Part shown: positions 59,613 to 64,000 of the stretch, piece after piece | How the letters are laid out: each line of letters starts with the position of its first letter | How positions within the stretch are numbered: the stretch's first letter is position 1 | Source of the DNA: Xylona heveae TC161 | Taxonomy: Eukaryota; Ascomycota; Xylonomycetes; Xylonales; Xylonaceae | Reading direction: 5' to 3' | NCBI RefSeq assembly: GCF_001619985.1 | Contig: NW_017264196.1 | Location: forward strand, 186,001 to 250,000 | DNA: 64,000 nucleotides | Translations under genes and position numbers: made by a program | The notes under the pieces: model-generated | The model's database searches: none | Seen by the model: only the letters and a program-made list of their open reading frames with translations | What the model was told of the DNA's origin: nothing

Positions 59613-60383
59613 GTTCATGGAAGCTTTTTGGTGTGGTAATACTTTTCCAAGTTGGATGATTTCGTCAAAAGTGGCCGACTGCTTTCAGAAAGCTTCTCCC
59701 TTGTTCATTTTGACATTTAAGGGTCATGGCGCATTTTACGTTCAAAATATGTAACTTTAACTTGTAGGACCGGTGCAACGAGTAAGGAGTTGGCTTTCCC
59801 ATATAAAACATGCCATTAATAAATAACACGTTCGTTTCATGTGAGCTACGAACATCATGAGATCAGCCCAGTCGCCCACCTAGCAGTGTCTTGTTCTATT
59901 ATCGTGTTGAGAGTACAGAGTACGGTGCTGAGTATCGAACCGATAATATGTTTATCTAAGTCATGCGGACAACCGAGAGCAAACACCTCAATTGCTCATC
60001 TGTTTGTTTATTTCAAAGCCAGTCCCAGCCGGCAAATTCAGTCCGACTTCAAGCCAGGAGGCGTTTCTTTCGCAAGAAAACTGTAATTGTGATATAATTG
60101 GGTTTGAGTTTATACCTCAACAATGCCAGCGTGAATGTGCTAATACTTTCCTTTCATTCAAGTCACGCTTCACTTTTCCGTGACCACCGCTAAGAAGGCT
60201 CGGGGTCTCAACTTTTGAAACCATCACTATTCGTCTGCGCATTTAATTCATTTACTTTAGATTTAATACTTTTATCTTCTTTCAATTCTTTTGCACCTCT
60301 TCGAATATTCTGTTTTGTTATCTAACTTGCCTTCGATTTGTCGTACACTGGGTCAAAAGCAGGAAAGCCTTTTTTCTATTCCG
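59613..60383. other. Tandem spacer CEF1 to ARB1
   Basis: This 771 bp region carries the CEF1 3' flank and the ARB1 promoter. A T-rich stretch (60240-60290) precedes the ARB1 start. No coding or RNA feature is supported. Confidence 0.45.
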
Positions 60384-62061
60384 ATGGCCTCAGAGAGCGA
60401 GCTCCAGGAGCCAACACTGACATCCTCTGGAGAAATGCTTTCTTCTACCGAGTTGGCCAATGAAAACACGCCTGGTGATGCTGCGGAAGGAAACACACCG
60501 GCAAATGTCGCTACTGCTGAGCCTGATCAAGGACCGCATGGCCCAGACCCTGCTGCCGAAGAGCAAAAAGATGGGGTTGAAGTTCCCAAAAAGAAGAAAA
60601 AGAAGAGCAAACGAAAAGCGGTATGGGTTTTTGTAGGAGATTGCATCCCTTTGTTGCTGATTTGGGCTACCTTAGAACAAACCTACTGGCTTCGAGGAGT
60701 ATTATGTTGATGCTCCGATCACACCAGCTGAATTTGAAGAGGAGCGAGGGCTCTATCATCCGTGAGTTCTGAAAACTCTTCACGATAATATCTAATGCTG
60801 ATGTCCGAAAAAGTTCCCGATCCTTTGCAGAGTGGGTAACTTCTTGCACGATTTGTTTAAATTTTCTTGCTCAGATAGTGGAATACAGACGCATTGAAAC
60901 TTGCATTCAACGTTACAAAGCGAAGAGAAATTTTGACTCAGAGAGAAAGAATATTTTCGACAAATACATGACTCTCGGAGGAATTAACGCTACGCCCAAA
61001 ATGTTTACAGGAGGTCTCGATAGTGAATTCCTCGAAGACAGAGATGCCGCAGATATTGCGGCTATGACTTCCGCCAGTCACGTTGACCCGGACAAAGGTA
61101 GCATTGGAAAGGATGGATCAATTTGGGAAGTGGATTTTGAGGGTGTGGCCAAGGGGTTTTTGTGAGTTTTAAGAACTTCTCTGAGTTTTCAAGCGCTAAA
61201 TTAAGCTTCAGGTCCTCCTTCGTCCCCGGGTACTTTGACCTCGACACTGAAAAGCAGATAAAGGCGTGCACGGCCATTATCCGGAATTTCCTCAACTATG
61301 TGCTCCACCACAATGTCTGTCCGGAATATGAGGATCAGATTTACGCCGCTCGCCGTCTTTGCGATCTAGCTGAGAAAGAGCTCTTCATGACCAGGATGGC
61401 GACAAAACTGCTTCCTGGTAGATTCAACATGGCCAATTCGACGTTATATGGCGGTTACTTTTGTGGCATGTATACTGGCGACAAATCGTGGAGCGATCCC
61501 TCTGACGATCCGGCGGGCATGAGCGATAAGGAAGCTAAGCAGACTGTCATGGCGGGTCTAGCTGCTTACGGGACAGATGAGCAAATTCAGGTGGCGGCAA
61601 AAGGCACTCCTACTGTAATCAAAACCGAAGATGTTGGTTTTGAGATTGATGAAATCCTCTACGCTGATACTGAAACCAAGGAGTTTTACGGGAAGCAACT
61701 CAAAGGAGGATTGCCTGTGCTGGGTAAGATTAGAGTAAAAGGCTGGCGGAATCCTTCTAATCCCGAAGAGGACATGTCAGATGATGAAGAATCTGGACCG
61801 CAAAGGCAAGACCCAAAATATGAGTTCTGGGTGGAAGAAGACGTGCTCAAGTATTGTTTCGAGGGGATGAAAATAGAAGCAACGGTACGGGAGCTTGACT
61901 GTGGTATCAAGTACTTTGATACTGTTACTTCCGTGCTCTGCTCATTCTATACCTTTTTGCCCAATGAGCTCATGCAGGGGTGGAAGGAGCCTGTCCCCCG
62001 AGGAAATAATGAAGATGATAATCAAGCGCAGGGTGCCATGGAGGGAGAGGATGTTGAATAA
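60384..62061 (+). CDS. ARB1: Argonaute siRNA chaperone complex subunit Arb1
   Basis: Five exons, 60384-60620, 60676-60761, 60814-60835 (22 nt), 60875-61161 and 61212-62061; 493 aa; all phases agree. The N-terminus is acidic, then Lys-rich (KKKKKKSKRKA). The conserved run follows over several junctions: NKPTGFEEYYVDAPITPAEF, then SRSFAEW encoded by the 22 nt exon, then RYKAKRNFDSERKNIFDKYM, GGINATPKMFTGGLD and WEVDFEGVAKGFLSSFVPGY. Further on are LLPGRFNMANSTLYGGYFCG and KYEFWVEEDVLKYCFEGMKI. Family knowledge: fission yeast Arb1 is part of the ARC complex, holds Ago1 with duplex siRNA and is needed for RNAi-directed heterochromatin. The third intron is only 39 nt. The gene implies an RNAi pathway in this fungus. 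Confidence 0.9.
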
Positions 62062-62521
62062 CTTCCCGTGCAATCATGGGGTAGCGATCTTAGCGCATCA
62101 AGTGCGGTTGCGCATAGCTCTTGCAAAGGTTGAACTAGATACAATGTGGGCAGAGATCTAGAAATGAATTGAAAGCAATCAAAAGGATAATATAAGCATG
62201 TGACACTTTTGATGACTTGTTCTATCACTTCAAGCTCCACCTTTCGCCCAAGGTGCCATTTTCGCTTTTATCGCTACAATGATTCCCCATAAGTTAAGTC
62301 CGAGCTTGAAACGCCGAACTACGGAGGCTACATAGCGATAACGTTGATAAGTCTGGGCACGTCATTATCAACCAATTCAGCATCAACACCCCACTAAACC
62401 CCCGGGACCCCTTTTCGAACTCCACTCCTCATGACAAATCCAGTTCTCTTTGTCAGATTATCATATATAGCATTTCCTGTTCCTTAAATTGGGTTACTTA
62501 TTCTTATTTCTAACAAATCCC
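62062..62521. other. Tandem spacer ARB1 to quinone oxidoreductase
   Basis: This 460 bp region holds the ARB1 3' flank and the promoter of the last gene. No coding frame of its own; pyrimidine-rich just before 62521. Confidence 0.45.
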
Positions 62522-64000
62522 ATGTCAATTGTGACCAAACGCATTTCCCGTGCTTTACTACAACCTCGCGTTTCTGCCGCCCCTCTCCGCCTCTCCCTTC
62601 CACAATCGAGTAACATCCTTTCTCCGCAATTACGAGTAAACTCTCTTACTATATCGTTGCACTCTTCTGTCTTACGGCCAACTCATCTCCCGTGTCCGTT
62701 CTCGCGCCGATCCATCACAATGGCTTCTTCCACGATCCCAAAGACCATGACCGGCATCCTGGTCGAGAAAACCGGCGGTCCTGAAGTGCTCCAGTACAAG
62801 ACCGACCTTGCAGTGCCCACGCCTAAGGAGGGAGAGATTTTGGTGAAGAATGAATACACAGGAATTAACTTTATTGATACGTACGTGCTTTTCCCCGTTT
62901 CCCAAGGTGGTGGATTCCTGTGAAGTATGAATGAATCATTACATACCACCCACACTTCGCTGAATTGCCCTCTGAATTGCTTTTCTTTTCTTTTGTAGCC
63001 ATTTCACCGTCATGTTCATATATACTGTTGCCTCATTTATGCCAGTTGCTGTGTCTGAATCAAGATAATTACTTATACTGTCATCGATACACATCCCAAA
63101 TGACAAATCATGTATAAATCTGGACACTTCAAAACAAGACACTAACAGCTATATAGATATTTCCGAACCGGTCTCTATCCCTCCCCAAAGCCTGAGATTC
63201 TTGGCCGCGAGGCCTCTGGAATCGTCGTCGACGTCGGCCCCGGCGAGTCTTACTCGATCAAAAAGGGTGACCGGGTCGTATACCTCGGGACTAGCTCGTA
63301 CGCCGAATACACCGCTACGCCCGCCGCGAAGGCGAGCATTGTGCCGGAGCAAATCTCGTCCCAAGTTGCCGCAGCAGCACTACTACAGGGCCTTACTGCG
63401 CTGACGCTCGTGCGCGAGTCATATGCCGTCAAGAAAGGCGATTGGATCCTGGTGCATGCCGCTGCGGGCGGCGTAGGCGGCTGGCTGTGTCAGCTGCTTC
63501 GCGCAATTGGCGCGCGCGTCATTGGCACCGCGAGCACCCAGGCAAAGCGCGACTTGGCCAAGTCTTTGGGCGCTGAGTTCTTGATTGATTATACGACCGA
63601 GGATCTAGTTGCCCGTGTCAAGGAAATCACGGGTGGTCAGGGAGTTGCCGCGGTATTTGACGGTGTAGGGAAGTCGACATTCGATGCCGATTTGGAGTTA
63701 CTCGCGCGAAAGGGATCATTGGTCAGTTTTGGAAACGCGTCTGGTGCTGTCCCGCCTTTTGCGATTGCGTAAGTTTTATTTAATTATCCTTTCCTCTCTT
63801 CCCCCCCCACCCTTTCATATATTTCACCCTTTTGTTTCTCTTAGAGAAGGAGAAAGTCTCTCCTAATATCTCCCTGCAACAACGATAGACGACAATGTCA
63901 AGCAATGACTGGAAGCAAGCTAACAATTGTGATTATTGCTGCATTAGTCGACTCAGCGCCAAAAACATCACGCTCCTACGACCCACTCTATTCAATTATA
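62522..64000 (+). CDS. Quinone oxidoreductase (zeta-crystallin-like), 5' part
   Basis: Partial at the right edge. Exons 62522-62880, 63157-63768 and 63948-64000 onward; introns of 276 and 179 nt; 341 residues visible. MDR-family marks are GILVEKTGGPEVLQYKTDLA, NEYTGINFIDTYFRTGLYP restored across intron 1, ILGREASGIVVDVGPGE, the NADPH loop HAAAGGVGGWLCQLLRAIGA, GAEFLIDYTTEDL and VFDGVGKSTFDADLELL. The last piece reads ARLSAKNITLLRPTLFNY. It would reduce quinones with NADPH. Two in-frame starts are notable: 62522 gives a 66-residue Arg/Ser/Leu-rich presequence-like lead, while 62720 (MASSTIPKTMTG) starts at the enzyme itself. Confidence 0.93.

Overview
The window looks like a nuclear contig of a filamentous ascomycete (Pezizomycotina), most likely Eurotiomycetes and perhaps an Onygenales-type genome. 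Evidence: dense protein genes on both strands; many 46-150 nt introns with GTAWGT/GTGAGT donors and YAG acceptors; fungal families such as a Zn2Cys6 regulator, trifunctional EGT1, ATP25, RPO41 and Arb1; and AT-rich, homopolymer-bearing spacers. The clade is an inference from family recall, because no alignment was run. I reconstructed 27 protein genes. One runs off the right edge and two are weakly supported orphans. I saw no tRNA, rRNA, CRISPR array, transposon or virus-derived element.

Left third (1-24.7 kb), accessory and metabolic: an atypical hexokinase (XprF/HxkD-like, minus); a GILT-type thiol-reductase-like membrane protein (plus); EGT1 for ergothioneine synthesis (minus, six exons); a 2.3 kb spacer with a strong G-run cluster; an orphan helical/TPR-like gene (plus); a TMEM19/DUF92 membrane protein (minus); a Zn2Cys6 transcription factor (plus); a nine-exon MFS sugar transporter (plus); and a mitochondrial PDH/BCKDH-type kinase (minus).

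Middle (24.7-45.3 kb): mitochondrial RNA polymerase RPO41, divergent from the kinase; an aldehyde dehydrogenase; a small gene with an MGCF N-myristoylation-type start; an orphan spliced ORF overlapping, antisense, a basic/acidic nuclear-type protein; an HRI-like eIF2-alpha kinase; ATP25; the 60S export adaptor NMD3; and the rRNA-processing factor ESF2.

Right third (46-64 kb): PEX12; FAP7; the mitochondrial CoA carrier LEU5; a membrane-anchored beta-lactamase-like serine hydrolase; a METTL4-type MT-A70 methyltransferase; a 107-residue mitochondrial-type protein that shares a 263 bp promoter with the splicing factor CEF1/CDC5; the Argonaute chaperone Arb1; and the 5' part of a zeta-crystallin-like quinone oxidoreductase.

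There is no biosynthetic cluster. Two loose themes recur: mitochondrial gene expression and energy (PDH kinase, RPO41, ATP25, LEU5, the small mitochondrial protein, possibly the quinone reductase) and ribosome/RNA biology (NMD3, ESF2, FAP7, CEF1, METTL4, Arb1, eIF2 kinase). Intron coordinates come from manual reading: each chosen pair has GT..AG ends, keeps the reading phase and, for recognised families, restores family sequence across the junction.
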